Of a DNA stretch of 23,142 bases, positions 9,917-18,541 are shown one piece after another (the first letter of the stretch is position 1; each line of letters begins with the position of its first letter). Made by a program: the position numbers and the translations under genes. Below the pieces are notes generated by a model that searched no databases, had not been told where the DNA came from, and saw nothing but the letters and a program-made list of their open reading frames with translations. The stretch covers positions 1 through 23,142 of the forward strand of contig JAHBMJ010000115.1 in the NCBI GenBank assembly GCA_018398765.1. The letters are read 5' to 3'. The DNA is from Chromera velia (taxonomy: Eukaryota; Sar; Chromeraceae).

Positions 9917-10288
9917 CTACCAGAATTCATAATCCCTCCATATACCAGACAATGGCTGCTGATCTTTGTTCAGATCATGCCCCTCTCTCCCGAACATCTC
10001 CCACTTAGTGGTTTTCAGACGCCTCAAATGGAGATTACATTCCTTCTTCTTCTCCTCTGACAGATTTTGGGGGGGGACAACATGAGTGTACTGAAAAACG
10101 ACCAAGGAATCATCTGGGAAAATTCCGATGTCTGCCTTTTTTCTATGATCATCTGTGAGCTTTTTTAGCTCCAAAATCTTCACGGTGAACTTGATATCTG
10201 AAAACATTGCATCAGCAATGTTCAGCTCTCTCTCCACAGCAAATCTCTCCCGAAACTCGCTGGGGATGATAAATCCATCCTTATCCAT
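9917..10288 (-). CDS. Unknown ORF inside the DNA transposon
   Basis: A 123-residue frame from an ATG at 10288. The frame is open further upstream to about 10342 without another ATG. The product is charged and probably globular (segments DGFIIPSEFRERF, IKFTVKILELKKLTDDHRKK, VVFQYTHVVPPQNLSEEKKKE). I do not recognise a domain. It diverges from the transposase-like frame at 10342 with only about 50 bases between the two starts, so any promoter would be shared. The stop TAG at 9917-9919 lies within a GGTAGG context that could also be a splice donor, so the true C-terminus may lie in another exon. It may be an accessory transposon protein or a captured host fragment. Confidence 0.45.
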   Translation of the reverse strand: MDKDGFIIPSEFRERFAVERELNIADAMFSDIKFTVKILELKKLTDDHRKKADIGIFPDDSLVVFQYTHVVPPQNLSEEKKKECNLHLRRLKTTKWEMFGREGHDLNKDQQPLSGIWRDYEFW

Positions 10289-10341
10289 TTCGAGACGAGG
10301 GTGAAGCGAAAAAAGAGCTAGGACTTTTTTTTGTTTGGGCA

Positions 10342-10948
10342 ATGAATGAGAAGAAGCTCTTTCAGATGGAAGAATTGAATTCGTTTCTGTTTGATTCAGA
10401 TATGTGGCGAAAAACAGGGCTGCCCCCTACTCAGTGGGTCCGAGGGATTCTAAGAAACAATAGAAAGATTCAATTGGGCGCTGCAGATGTCAGACACGTT
10501 TTCCCTCACGTGGTTGAGTTCATGGAAAAAAGGTGCCCGGACATTTTTGTTGCAGAGAACCCTCCTGCTTGTTCTTTTTACTTACATTCGTGGATCTTTT
10601 CCACGTTGACAGGTCCAATCATGGATGAGAAACTTGTAGAGCTGAAGATGGTGATAAAGACTTGGTAAGACCTTTTTTACAAGTCTTATAGGTGGGCGGT
10701 CCCGAAGACTCACTTCTACTCGCACTTCCCGGTGTGGATCCGCCGGTTTGGGGGGTTGAACACAATGAAATGCTACGGCTTTGAATCGTATCATAAGAAG
10801 GTTTGCAAACCTTTTGTCCTATAGGGGGAACATTATTCATATGATCGTTTTATTCTGGAAGATCTGGTTTTTGCGTGGTTGTGCAAGAGAAAGAAAGCCA
10901 TGCAAGCAAATTTTGCCGATGTGTTACGCCGGGAGGGACTTCGAGCAT
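10342..10948 (+). pseudogene. Transposase-like frame with two in-frame stops (or mini-introns)
   Basis: A single frame runs from ATG 10342 to a TGA at 10946-10948, interrupted only by TAA at 10666-10668 and TAG at 10822-10824. Codons after the first stop read VPKTHFYSHFPVWIRRFG (about 10699-10752), then FESYHKK (about 10780-10800). This resembles the PK-x-H-x-x-x-H-x-P-x-x-IRRFG...FES-x-HK pattern that I recall from C-terminal regions of large eukaryotic cut-and-paste transposases in the CACTA/KDZ neighbourhood; the exact family is uncertain. The N-terminal catalytic core is not present. Both stops sit at the end of candidate tiny introns: 27 bases, GTAAGA...TTATAG (10664-10690), and 24 bases, GTTTGC...CTATAG (10801-10824). 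Removing either keeps the frame. Plain decay is the simpler alternative. Confidence 0.5.
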
Positions 10949-11135
10949 GAATAACACTATGAAACTATACAAAACTTATGGATTTATGAAGTTCTGTACA
11001 GCCGTAACACTGTTTTATTACAGTGTTCTTTCTTTCCACATATATTTTACTTTCTAGGAGAAGTTATAAAATTGGTAGTCCCCCCCCAAAAATTGGGTGT
11101 TGATTTTCTTAAAAATTGGTAGTTAGTCCTAAAAC

Positions 11136-11390
11136 AAAATTGGTAACTCCCAATTTTTAGGTGACTCTAAATGTTCATAGAATTTGTTCCTAGTAATGAA
11201 TTAGAGTCTAATGACTACGGCTAGAGACTAGTGAGCCTCTGTCTAGCCCGTACACAAAATTTTAGCTTCAAACTTTATGTACTTCTTTCACTAGACTAGG
11301 TACCAATTTTTTAAAATTGGGAGTTACTGGCGGTAAAAAATTGGTAGTACTACCAATTCGACACCCAATTCAACTCCCAATTCTTTAGGG
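11136..11390 (-). repeat. Right terminal inverted repeat
   Basis: Inverted copy of 9461-9715 with about ten differences, ending CTTTAGGG at 11390. It contains the 20-base palindrome at 11339-11358. Confidence 0.93.
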
Positions 11391-11557
11391 AATCTAATTA
11401 AGAAAAAATCATTTCAGTGGATAAATTAAATTCATCAAGAACTCAACATAGAAAGAAAGCGTGATGCAATGTAGCTAGAGGTGTGGCAACGGTGCGTAGA
11501 TGAAGGAAGAGTAAGAGAGAGGCGGACAGGCTAGGAACGGATCTTAAATGCGGTTTC

Positions 11558-11800
11558 CCCCAAGAAAGAAAGAAAAAAAAAAAAAGAAAGAAGGAAGGAC
11601 GGAAGGAAGGAAGGAGGGAAGGAAGGAAGGAAGGAAGAAAGGAAGGAAGGAAAGGAGGATGGAAGAAAACAGGAAAAGGAAGGAAGGACAAGAGGAAGGA
11701 AGTAGGCAAGGAAAGTTTTTGAAGGAAATAGGAAGAAAAAAAAGTAGGGAGGGGAAGAACGAAAGAAGAAGGACATGCAGAGAAAAAAACGAAATGCTGC
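11558..11800. repeat. GGAA/GAAA purine microsatellite
   Basis: An almost pure A/G tract on the plus strand built from GGAA, GAAA and GAAGG units, with clean GGAAGGAAGG runs at about 11590-11650. Long open frames over it (Lys/Glu/Gly on one strand, Pro/Ser/Phe/Leu on the other) are a by-product of composition and are not genes. Confidence 0.95.
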
Positions 11801-12029
11801 TAGCATGGAAATGAGTTTTGAAGGTCACGACGATCAAGGTCGTTTGATTCGATCATGACAATACTCATCACAAGGCATGCAGTACGGCACTCTGGAATAA
11901 GAACTCGTGCATGTGAACGACTTGCATCATAGTTGCAGGCTGATTGCCTTTATTTTTTGATCTGGAAAAGAAAGAGGGAGGGGGAGCCGTCGGATGGCGG
12001 TCAGAAAGGGATTGATTGCGTTTGTGAAT

Positions 12030-12227
12030 TTAGGGACGATGATGCATGCACGTGTCCCATTCCCAAGCTGCAGTGCTTTTCCCACTCTTCATGGATGTCT
12101 TTGCACTTTCTATCACATACACCTCAATCTCTGTTGGTGTGAAATTCTCAGCCATCCCTGCCGTGAGCACTTGCGGGCCTCTTCCCGTCGTGTTCTCAAA
12201 GTTCTCCCCAAATCTACTGTACGACTG
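12030..12227 (-). pseudogene. In-frame TLDc C-terminal continuation beyond the stop
   Basis: Directly after the TAA at 12228-12230 the same frame gives QSYSRFGENFENTTG, then VLTAGMAENFTPTEIEVYVI. This matches the usual TLDc ending: a Ser-Tyr-Ser-x-(F/L)G segment, a Leu-x-Gly turn, then F-x-x-x-E-(I/L)-EV-(F/Y). The fit requires no frame change. The stop context is TAA-CAG, and CAR after a stop favours readthrough in some systems. No small intron removing the TAA keeps both HDI and this segment in frame. The last 20 or so codons before TAA 12030 show no family resemblance. Confidence 0.7.
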
Positions 12228-13202
12228 TTAGTCATTCTCAAAACAGCAAATGTCATGGGTTCCGAAAGTGGGACCATCGGATGCTTTGTCGTAAATTGCT
12301 ACGTCACCTATCACGCGAAAACGCTGCGGCTCCAAGCCCAAAGAGCTGTGCAAAATAAATACTGATGCTGTGGAGTTGGCAACGCTGTTCGCTTTACGGC
12401 CCCAAGACACTCCGGTATATCCCCCAAACACATTGTCTCCTGTTTTGATCACCGTGACTGTCGGACCCTTCCCGTCAGCCCTCTCGTGGAAGGCGGAGGC
12501 GTTCATGCCGTCTCTCGTCCCTCTGTAAACAAGAGTCCATTCACCGGGATACCAGGAAGCTAGAAGACTTCTCTGGTCTGGAGAGAGAATAAGTGACTCC
12601 TCAGCAGTGAAATCTTTTAAGGGAAAACTATGGAGTCCCGCCTGTCTGAAAAAGTCGTTCATCTGCTTCGCTTTGAGGGCCACGTCCCTCTTCAGCTGTG
12701 TCAGCCTTGAGTCTTCCCCCATCGCCTTCTCTTCAAGGTCATACAGGGCTTTCTGAATTCTCTGCAAATTGTCAAGAAACTTCGAAAGCTCATTTTTGCC
12801 CGTCTCCGTCACCCCCCCCTTTCCATCGCGACAAAAATCACACAGAGACGCAGCTACCTTTTTGATCTCCTCGTTCAGCGTTTTGATTTCTTCCCAGGGG
12901 GAGGCCTTCCGGTTCAGAGACGGAATCAACTTTACAAAACCCTCAAAGTCATCACGCAGGACATCCGCAAATTTCCATTCGTCCACGAACTCGGAGATCT
13001 TTTGCACAGTCACGTACTCTTTGACTTCGGGACTAGCTTTGGGACGGAAGAGGTTGTCCCTCAGCCTGTCAACTTCCCACTCAGTCATTGCAGGCCATCG
13101 GACAGAGTAGGAGAACGTTCTTATTTCCTTTCTTGCTTCTATTCGCCCAAAAATACCCACATTCTTCTCGTAACAGGCGGAGATCTGTGCAGAGATGTCC
13201 AT
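12228..13202 (-). CDS. TLDc-domain protein with N-terminal coiled coil, stop inside domain
   Basis: A 324-residue intronless frame from the ATG at 13202. Residues about 101-187 are rich in Lys, Glu and Leu and probably form a coiled coil. From residue about 205 the sequence is a TLDc domain: WTLVYRGTRDGMNASAFH at 222-239, TVTVIKTGDNVFGGYTGVSW at 248-267, and FGTHDI at 313-318. TLDc proteins in other eukaryotes are linked to oxidative-stress protection and V-ATPase regulation; the role here is inferred only. The frame ends at TAA 12228-12230, in the middle of the domain. The same frame then continues for 65 codons to TAA 12030-12032, and the first 40 or so read like the missing end of TLDc. 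Either the gene has a recent nonsense mutation or the stop is bypassed. It is divergent to the ankyrin-like gene at 13685. Confidence 0.82.
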   Translation of the reverse strand: MDISAQISACYEKNVGIFGRIEARKEIRTFSYSVRWPAMTEWEVDRLRDNLFRPKASPEVKEYVTVQKISEFVDEWKFADVLRDDFEGFVKLIPSLNRKASPWEEIKTLNEEIKKVAASLCDFCRDGKGGVTETGKNELSKFLDNLQRIQKALYDLEEKAMGEDSRLTQLKRDVALKAKQMNDFFRQAGLHSFPLKDFTAEESLILSPDQRSLLASWYPGEWTLVYRGTRDGMNASAFHERADGKGPTVTVIKTGDNVFGGYTGVSWGRKANSVANSTASVFILHSSLGLEPQRFRVIGDVAIYDKASDGPTFGTHDICCFEND

Positions 13203-13684
13203 GATCACAGTCTGACGAGACGGCAGACTGACGAAAATGGTTCGGGAGATGTAAACGGCCTTCGCGTTGAAAGCTCTTACAAAAGGCGGTTCGGGTTTGT
13301 ATCCACAGTGCTGACGGAAGTCAGAGCCTGATGAGATTTAATGCGGGTCGTCTCGAATCTGTGATCGAAGCTCAAGTGATCATCCAAGCTGACGTCTCAT
13401 GTTCCGTCTCCGTCTCCTTTTGGGATAGCTCGGAAAAGCTCGGATGCTCGAGGCTTCCAGAATCGCGGAGACGCAATTTAGTGCGCATGCATGGCATTGC
13501 ATGCATTTGCATGCTCAGCGAATCTCATGCAGCGATGGTGCATGAGTCGAAGCACCTCCTTGTCAGCTTTGCATTCATGCTCCTTCTTGAACAACTCCTG
13601 ACGACTCCAGGACCAATGCGGGCTCTACTCAGTGTGTAGTTATGAAACGTGTGTTTCGCTTTGCCTTTTTTTCCTACAAAAATC
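13203..13684. promoter_or_regulatory. Divergent intergenic region with GCATGC/TGCATGCA cluster
   Basis: This 482-base region separates the TLDc gene (minus) from the ankyrin-like gene (plus) and should contain both promoters. A tight cluster sits at 13485-13514: GCATGCAT, TGCATGCA at 13498-13505, and GCATGC at 13509-13514. It resembles the palindromes between the two secreted paralogs at 2590-3378. No gene is seen in it. Confidence 0.45.
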
Positions 13685-15013
13685 ATGCCTCTTGTTCCTC
13701 TGACTGTAAAGTCCGCAGAAAGTCGCGGAAAGAAGCGCAGCTCTCTCGCGACCACTGCTCTGTTCGAAAAGGGGGCAACTGCAGAGGCGTGGATGCAATT
13801 TCTTCCTGGGTACGGTGTCGTGATTGCCTGTGTCTCCAAAGCCGCCAGTCAACAGGTGGTAGAGACGTTTGATGCCTGCGTGACTTCCGTCTCCACCCTC
13901 TTTCACTCTGTGTCTCTCCTGCGTTGGGGCGTGCATCTTCCTTCCATTCCTCTTGACTCTTTCTGGTTCTGTGTCGGCAAGCACGGCTGGACAGACCTGC
14001 TCGAGAGTGAAGTGATGTGCCTCCTCTCCGAAGAGGAACGAGTGAGATTTGCCTTCTGGCCGGGAATTCCGAATTTTCCCCGAGTTGCTGCCGACACCCC
14101 CCCTTCGCAGAGATTCGCCCTGAAGTGCGACAGGGCTCGGAGGGATCTGTGTCGGTACGGATACGTTTTGGGCCTCTGTGCGGGGGGTCACGTGAGCCGA
14201 CTGCAAACGCATTTTGAGTCGGAGGGTGTGCAGGGGTTCTTCCGTTTTTTCAATTGTGAGGCTGACATGGGGGTGTCGAGAAGTGATCGTCGCTCTTCTA
14301 AGTTGAGGGTGTCTAAGTTACTCGAGGCACCGGGTAGGGCATATGAGGAAACGCGTACCGAGTGGGAGATTCAGGAGTCTGCGTTCGTTTCCTTGCAACG
14401 CATGGCGCAGTTCAATAAGCACCTTGGTGTCCTGCGTTGGCTCACCTCTGTCTTGAAAGTGCCGAGGCTGAGCGTGCAGCTAGCAATGACCAGTGGTGGT
14501 TTGCTGTCATACACCGAAGCCGAGATACCAGGGCTCGCCGAGTGTGTGACATTCCTTGACTGGGACAGGCACCAGACAAATCCAGAAGATCACAAAGACA
14601 ACATGACGTGCGCTCTCCTCCTTGCCTTCTGGCTGCAGACAGGAAATATGGGGAGGCTTCTAGACAGGGGGTCAGGGATGCTTCAGAGGCTCACCAGGGC
14701 CCCGTTTGACCGATTCCTGATTCCTGAATTCTACAAATGTGCAGCTGCGGGGGGGAGAGAGACTTTCGATTTCCTTGTCAATGAGTGTCGGGCGATTTGG
14801 GTGTCTCGGAACCCTGCAGAGACGCTCATCCCCCCCCCTCCTATGACCAGTGAGCAGGAAGAAAGCTTTGCAGAAGCCACAGGCCTGCCTGCACCCCCCC
14901 CTCCCCTGGTCGTTCAAAACCTCTTTCCCTTTCATGGTTCCGCACCCTCCCCGTTCGACTTGTTCAGAGGCAACTTCCCCGATGTCCTCCATTTCTGTGC
15001 TGCCGAGGTCTGA
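13685..15013 (+). CDS. Ankyrin-like repeat protein, N-terminal part
   Basis: A 442-residue intronless frame. The ATG at 13685 is the first in frame. The protein is rich in Trp, Cys and Phe, and several helix pairs look like divergent ankyrin repeats. They are CAGGHVSRLQTHFES (about 165-179), KHLGVLRWLTSVL (about 245-257), LLAFWLQTGNMGRLLDRG (about 312-329) and KCAAAGGRETFDFLVNE (about 351-367). A final repeat begins DVLHFCAAE just before TGA 15011-15013. A Pro-rich linker (PPPP, residues about 383-408) is encoded by C-runs. The frame breaks in the middle of a repeat and coding continues at once in another frame (15022-16734), so the two parts were probably one protein of about 1,010 residues. 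Such proteins usually act as protein-binding scaffolds; no catalytic domain is seen. Confidence 0.7.
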   Translation: MPLVPLTVKSAESRGKKRSSLATTALFEKGATAEAWMQFLPGYGVVIACVSKAASQQVVETFDACVTSVSTLFHSVSLLRWGVHLPSIPLDSFWFCVGKHGWTDLLESEVMCLLSEEERVRFAFWPGIPNFPRVAADTPPSQRFALKCDRARRDLCRYGYVLGLCAGGHVSRLQTHFESEGVQGFFRFFNCEADMGVSRSDRRSSKLRVSKLLEAPGRAYEETRTEWEIQESAFVSLQRMAQFNKHLGVLRWLTSVLKVPRLSVQLAMTSGGLLSYTEAEIPGLAECVTFLDWDRHQTNPEDHKDNMTCALLLAFWLQTGNMGRLLDRGSGMLQRLTRAPFDRFLIPEFYKCAAAGGRETFDFLVNECRAIWVSRNPAETLIPPPPMTSEQEESFAEATGLPAPPPPLVVQNLFPFHGSAPSPFDLFRGNFPDVLHFCAAEV

Positions 15014-15021
15014 CTGAGCGG

Positions 15022-16734
15022 TTGCAAGAGTGGTGGGAAGCAGTCCGGCCATACGTGCACGTGCACGACCGCAGACTGCGGTTGGACGAGGTGTTAGAGA
15101 CTGCAGTGCACTGCGGTCGCATCGAGGTGTTGGAGTGGGCACGTGATGTCTTCATGCCCTCTCTTCCCCCCAAAGCCCCCCCCCTTTCCCCCAACAGCAA
15201 GACCGCCTATGAGGCCGGCCTGCACCAACTCGGCATGCAGGGGGTGGTTCTGCCATTCGACCAAATGCACCAGCACTTCGTCTTGCATTCCAGACACCTC
15301 CGAAGCCAACCGCCCCCCCTGTTCACGTACAGAGCGCTGCAGATTGCAATATGGCGTGGAGACCTCGAGCTGGTCAGGTGGATTTGTGAGGAGATCGGGG
15401 TGAATCAGTTGGGCGGGGAGAGGTGGGGAGCGGATGAAGCTGAGGCTGTGGATACATTGGCAATGAGCCCTCAACAGGAAATGGAATACTATACAGAGAG
15501 GCGAGGTTTTGTCTCGCTTGCACAACACCCCCACCATAACGTGAAAGTTCTGCGTTATCTAATGTCCTCCTCGCACGCACGTCCCCTGTTTAGAGCGTCA
15601 GCTGAGGGGCAGACTCAGGCTGATGTGGCGTTAAGAGACCTTTGTGATTTCCTCCGCTGGGGAAACGTGACAGGCCTCCGTGTTTTTGAGGAATTGGCAG
15701 GGGACTGCTACGGGCTTTCCGAGGGGGAGGTGGAGGCACTCTGGGGTCGGGTGGTGAGGGCAGGTCTGTCAAGTGAGCAGGCACCTTTGGTGGGGTGGCC
15801 GGCTGGAGATTCTGGGTGGTTCTCCGCAAATTTGGTGCCGTGTCTGATTCAGGCAGTCGCCCTGGCAGCACAGACAGACACGTGGCCTTGCGAGTTCAAC
15901 GAAAAGTTTTTCGCAGACACACCACCAGTAGGAAGGGAACAACGCTTGGCTGTTTATGAGGTGGCGAATGCATACCTCTTTGAGTTGGGGACAAGCTCTT
16001 GGAATGCCATGCGGTGCTGTGCCGCTTTACGTTTTGCGCTGTCCGCAGCTCGCCACGGAGATCCGCAGTCGTATGTACCTCTAGGCAACAATAAGCCTTA
16101 TCCCTATTTCGGCCTACGGTCAATTGCCAGAGACTGGGATGAGCACATCGTCAGGGGGAGGCACAGCGATCCTGAAGAGCCCTTCTTTTTCAGCTGGTTG
16201 AGCTTTTGGAGAAGGAGGCTCGACGAGCGTATGTCCATTCTCCGCACAGTCACGGAGAGAGCGACGAAGCTGGGGGTGTTGGATGGAATGATTGAGGGGG
16301 CGGTAGGTCACCTCGGGTTTGTGATTCGGAAGACGGGCCTGTGGGAGCTGTCAGACCTGTACGATCTCTGGCGAGGCAGCTGTCCGGGCTCTCGAGAGCT
16401 TGACTGTCTCGTACCCAGCCTCCCCCTAGAGGCCGTCCTCGACCCCTCAGACCCCCGCACAGAGTGGGCCCTGGCCAGACAGATGCAGAGTTTCCGAAAG
16501 TACAAAAAGAAAAAAGAGAGGGAAGAGAGAGTGGGCAGAGTTCTCGGAGTCATTCCGGGGGGGCCTGCACTCCAGGGTCTCCTCTTTGGAGGGGAAGACG
16601 TGGAGACCCACTGGGGGACTCGTCTGGAGGTGGAAAGTTTCAGCGCGCAAGTCCAGGCGCAAGTCAGCGCGGATGAAAGGGCTGCAGGGGAGGTGGGGAG
16701 AGAGAAGAAAAGCTGTGTTGGTTTCTTTTGGTAA
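15022..16734 (+). CDS. Ankyrin-like repeat protein, C-terminal part after frame break
   Basis: An open frame of 570 codons with no ATG near its start (15022 is TTG), as expected for the downstream half of a gene broken by a one-base deletion near 15006. Read in this frame from just after GAG at 15005-15007, GLTERLQEWWEAV completes the repeat begun by LHFCAA in the upstream frame. Ankyrin-like helix pairs are LDEVLETAVHCGRIEVLEWA (residues 21-40) and ALQIAIWRGDLELVRWICEE (105-124), with NVKVLRYLMSS near 173-183. The middle is Trp/Leu-rich helical sequence. The C-terminus has a basic stretch (KYKKKKEREER) and ends CVGFFW before TAA. The break may be a true pseudogene mutation, a programmed shift, or a sequencing or assembly error. 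Confidence 0.68.
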   Translation: MQEWWEAVRPYVHVHDRRLRLDEVLETAVHCGRIEVLEWARDVFMPSLPPKAPPLSPNSKTAYEAGLHQLGMQGVVLPFDQMHQHFVLHSRHLRSQPPPLFTYRALQIAIWRGDLELVRWICEEIGVNQLGGERWGADEAEAVDTLAMSPQQEMEYYTERRGFVSLAQHPHHNVKVLRYLMSSSHARPLFRASAEGQTQADVALRDLCDFLRWGNVTGLRVFEELAGDCYGLSEGEVEALWGRVVRAGLSSEQAPLVGWPAGDSGWFSANLVPCLIQAVALAAQTDTWPCEFNEKFFADTPPVGREQRLAVYEVANAYLFELGTSSWNAMRCCAALRFALSAARHGDPQSYVPLGNNKPYPYFGLRSIARDWDEHIVRGRHSDPEEPFFFSWLSFWRRRLDERMSILRTVTERATKLGVLDGMIEGAVGHLGFVIRKTGLWELSDLYDLWRGSCPGSRELDCLVPSLPLEAVLDPSDPRTEWALARQMQSFRKYKKKKEREERVGRVLGVIPGGPALQGLLFGGEDVETHWGTRLEVESFSAQVQAQVSADERAAGEVGREKKSCVGFFW

Positions 16735-17388
16735 TGTCACTGTAGTGAATCCGTGATCTAGCACTAAAGTCCAGGTCGTACCATCCAAGGCATTTGCACT
16801 GGCAGATAGACCTACCTGAACAAGTAATTCAACTTGAAAACTAGCTGAAAAGTTGTCTGAAAATTTGGCAAACGTCACAGCAAACTTCTAAATTATATGT
16901 GTGCAGAGTTACTATGCTAGGGTGGTACGTAGCAAATTCAATTATAAGTAATAAATGATTTGGTGTTAATTATTAATAACTACAATTATTATATATCTTC
17001 TTATGAATTTTTAATTCTATTTTCGGCGACAGTGCTCTAAGGCACCACTAAATCACAGTTTAATCACTTATCTTAATAATTAATCTAGTAATTGATTGAT
17101 TGATTATACTCTTACTAATAGTAATCCTAATCCTAAAATATTTTAAAATCTATTCATGCCAAAAGTCAGTCTAGGACTCAGACTGGGAGTTAGAAATCAT
17201 TATGAACCTATAGGCCTTCAAGTTGCACTTCAGAGGCCATAAATAAATTGCTTTTAAAAAAGTTTTCTTCTATATAAGTTTCTATAGGTTTCCCCAATTC
17301 TCATCTTTCTAGTTAACCGTTTCTAATTATCTTTTTTTTTTAATTAATTCAAGGTGTGGAGCCGAAAGCCAACTTGAATTAGTATGGT
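16735..17388. other. AT-rich intergenic region, no gene seen
   Basis: About 650 bases, strongly AT-rich (ATTAATTAAT-type and TGATTGATTGATT tracts). No open frame with recognisable content; it is the spacer downstream of the ankyrin-like gene. Confidence 0.5.
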
Positions 17389-17888
17389 TCATGATGTTGT
17401 GGAAGTACGTGTTACCCTAGGTATTGCCCCTACTTTCCCTCTCTTTAGCCACTGCATCCGCATTCTCGGCTCCGAATGCAGAGCTGGTGCCCCAATCCAC
17501 GTTTCCCTCCTATCTCTTAGGGGCCATGGCGCCTTTTCTTTCCTTAGCGAATGCAAAGGTGTTTTAGAGTTTTTTTCTGTTGGTAACTTCCTTGCCTGCA
17601 TGAACCTTGCACAGAGTCTTTGAAAAATTACTGGGTTGACGATTTCTGCAAATGCTTCCTCATTAATTATCCGACTCATAACTTCCAAGGAGCCCCCCCC
17701 TGAGAGAACCCCGAGTCCTGCTGCAGAAAAGCTTCCAGTGAATCTACATGCACCACAGGGAGATGCACTAGGCGTTCACAGTTCGAATTAGAACATAAGA
17801 GAGGAGAGGAGAAAGGGACCACAGGGATGAGAACAGTGTCACAAGCGAGGTTACGAGCACTCAACAAGAAGGGGGCACGACGGGGCAT
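17389..17888 (-). pseudogene. Unknown minus-strand gene broken at a C8 run
   Basis: A frame from ATG 17888 reads 70 codons, with NLACDTVLIPVVP and LVHLPVVHVDSLEAFLQQDSGF, and stops at 17676. The overlapping frame downstream (about 17688 to 17389) reads GSLEVMSRIINEEAFAEIVNPVI and then a basic region. The two join if one base is gained or lost in the run of eight C (eight G on the coding strand) at 17693-17700, giving a protein of about 165 residues. I do not recognise it. A plus-strand frame covers much of the same DNA (17384-17623) and cannot be excluded as the real one. Confidence 0.35.
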
Positions 17889-18351
17889 CGCTCGTCTTCT
17901 CTGAGTGGCTCCTGATATTGCAAAAGGACACGCTATTCTACGTTATTCATGGCTATATAACGGTCTACTTTAGGCTCTACAGCTAGATTCTACAGTGTTC
18001 AGAAGCAATGCAAAAACTCTCTAAGGCTCTGGCTTGGTTTCGAAAAAGAGAGAAATGATTTAAAAGTTTCATCCCCACAAAGAGTACCAAAAGTTTCATG
18101 CTGTCTTCCTTTTCTGCCAATCACCTCACAGGTGCTTCTTGTACTGACCTCGATCATTAAATATTGTTGCCCCCGAAGAGCAAACCCGAATCCCTTGTCC
18201 GCAGTCTCCGAAGTCAGGCAAGCCGGTGCACTTTACAGTGCTCCGAGGGGTATGAAGGGGCATGGTAGAGCGGCTGCATAGAGCGGAACAACAGAGGTGA
18301 CACAAAAGAGGGCAACAAGTCATTGTATTTCTATGTATTTCCCTCCTCTAT
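17889..18351. other. Spacer before tandem array; weak Cys-rich ORF only
   Basis: Mostly AT-rich. A 65-codon minus-strand frame at 18126-18323 starts with ATG and is Cys-rich (CCPLLCHLCC; later CTGLPDFGDCGQGIRVC). It has no known motif, and I regard it as unsupported. Confidence 0.4.
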
Positions 18352-18541
18352 TGATTTTTTCCCCTTCTTTCTGCATGTACTAGCTCAAAATGTCTATCGG
18401 ACACCCAAAGGAGCAGCCTCACACTTTTATATACTTTCATAAAAAAAACAGGACAGTCAGACAGCTGGCAAGCCATTCAGAAGAATATAAATTGTATGAC
18501 ATTGTTAATATATTCACCGCTTAGCTGTATAATCGAACGAA

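Larger units (their letters stand above)
9461..11390. mobile_element. DNA transposon with 255-bp terminal inverted repeats
   Basis: The first 255 bases (9461-9715) and last 255 bases (11136-11390) are inverted copies with about ten differences, starting CCCTAAAG and ending CTTTAGGG. The arms are packed with AATTGGGAGT and AATTGGTAGT motifs in both orientations. Further diverged copies of these motifs continue inward to about 9785 and from about 11069. Each arm holds the perfect palindrome AATTGGTAGTACTACCAATT (9493-9512 and 11339-11358). The interior carries a transposase-like remnant on the plus strand and an unknown ORF on the minus strand, arranged head to head. No target-site duplication is evident: the flanks are CTTAA and AATCT. 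The high arm identity suggests recent activity or gene conversion. The family is uncertain. Confidence 0.88.
11391..12227. other. Intergenic region holding a purine tract and TLDc gene remnant
   Basis: No independent gene is seen. 11558-11800 is the GGAA microsatellite. 12033-12227, read on the minus strand, is the in-frame continuation of the TLDc gene past its stop. Confidence 0.5.

Noticed and set aside
11443..11837. Pro-Ser-Phe-Leu and Lys-Glu-Gly repeat ORFs
   Set aside because: They are produced by the GGAA microsatellite on both strands, with no start context or domain.
10666..12230. Reassignment of TAA/TAG to sense codons, suggested by in-frame stops in the transposon and the TLDc gene
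   Set aside because: The two secreted paralogs end at aligned positions with TAA and TGA, so TAA works as a stop here. The in-frame stops are better explained by decay, readthrough or tiny introns.
18126..18323. 65-codon Cys-rich minus-strand ORF
   Set aside because: It has no signal peptide, known cysteine pattern or paralog in the window; too short to support.
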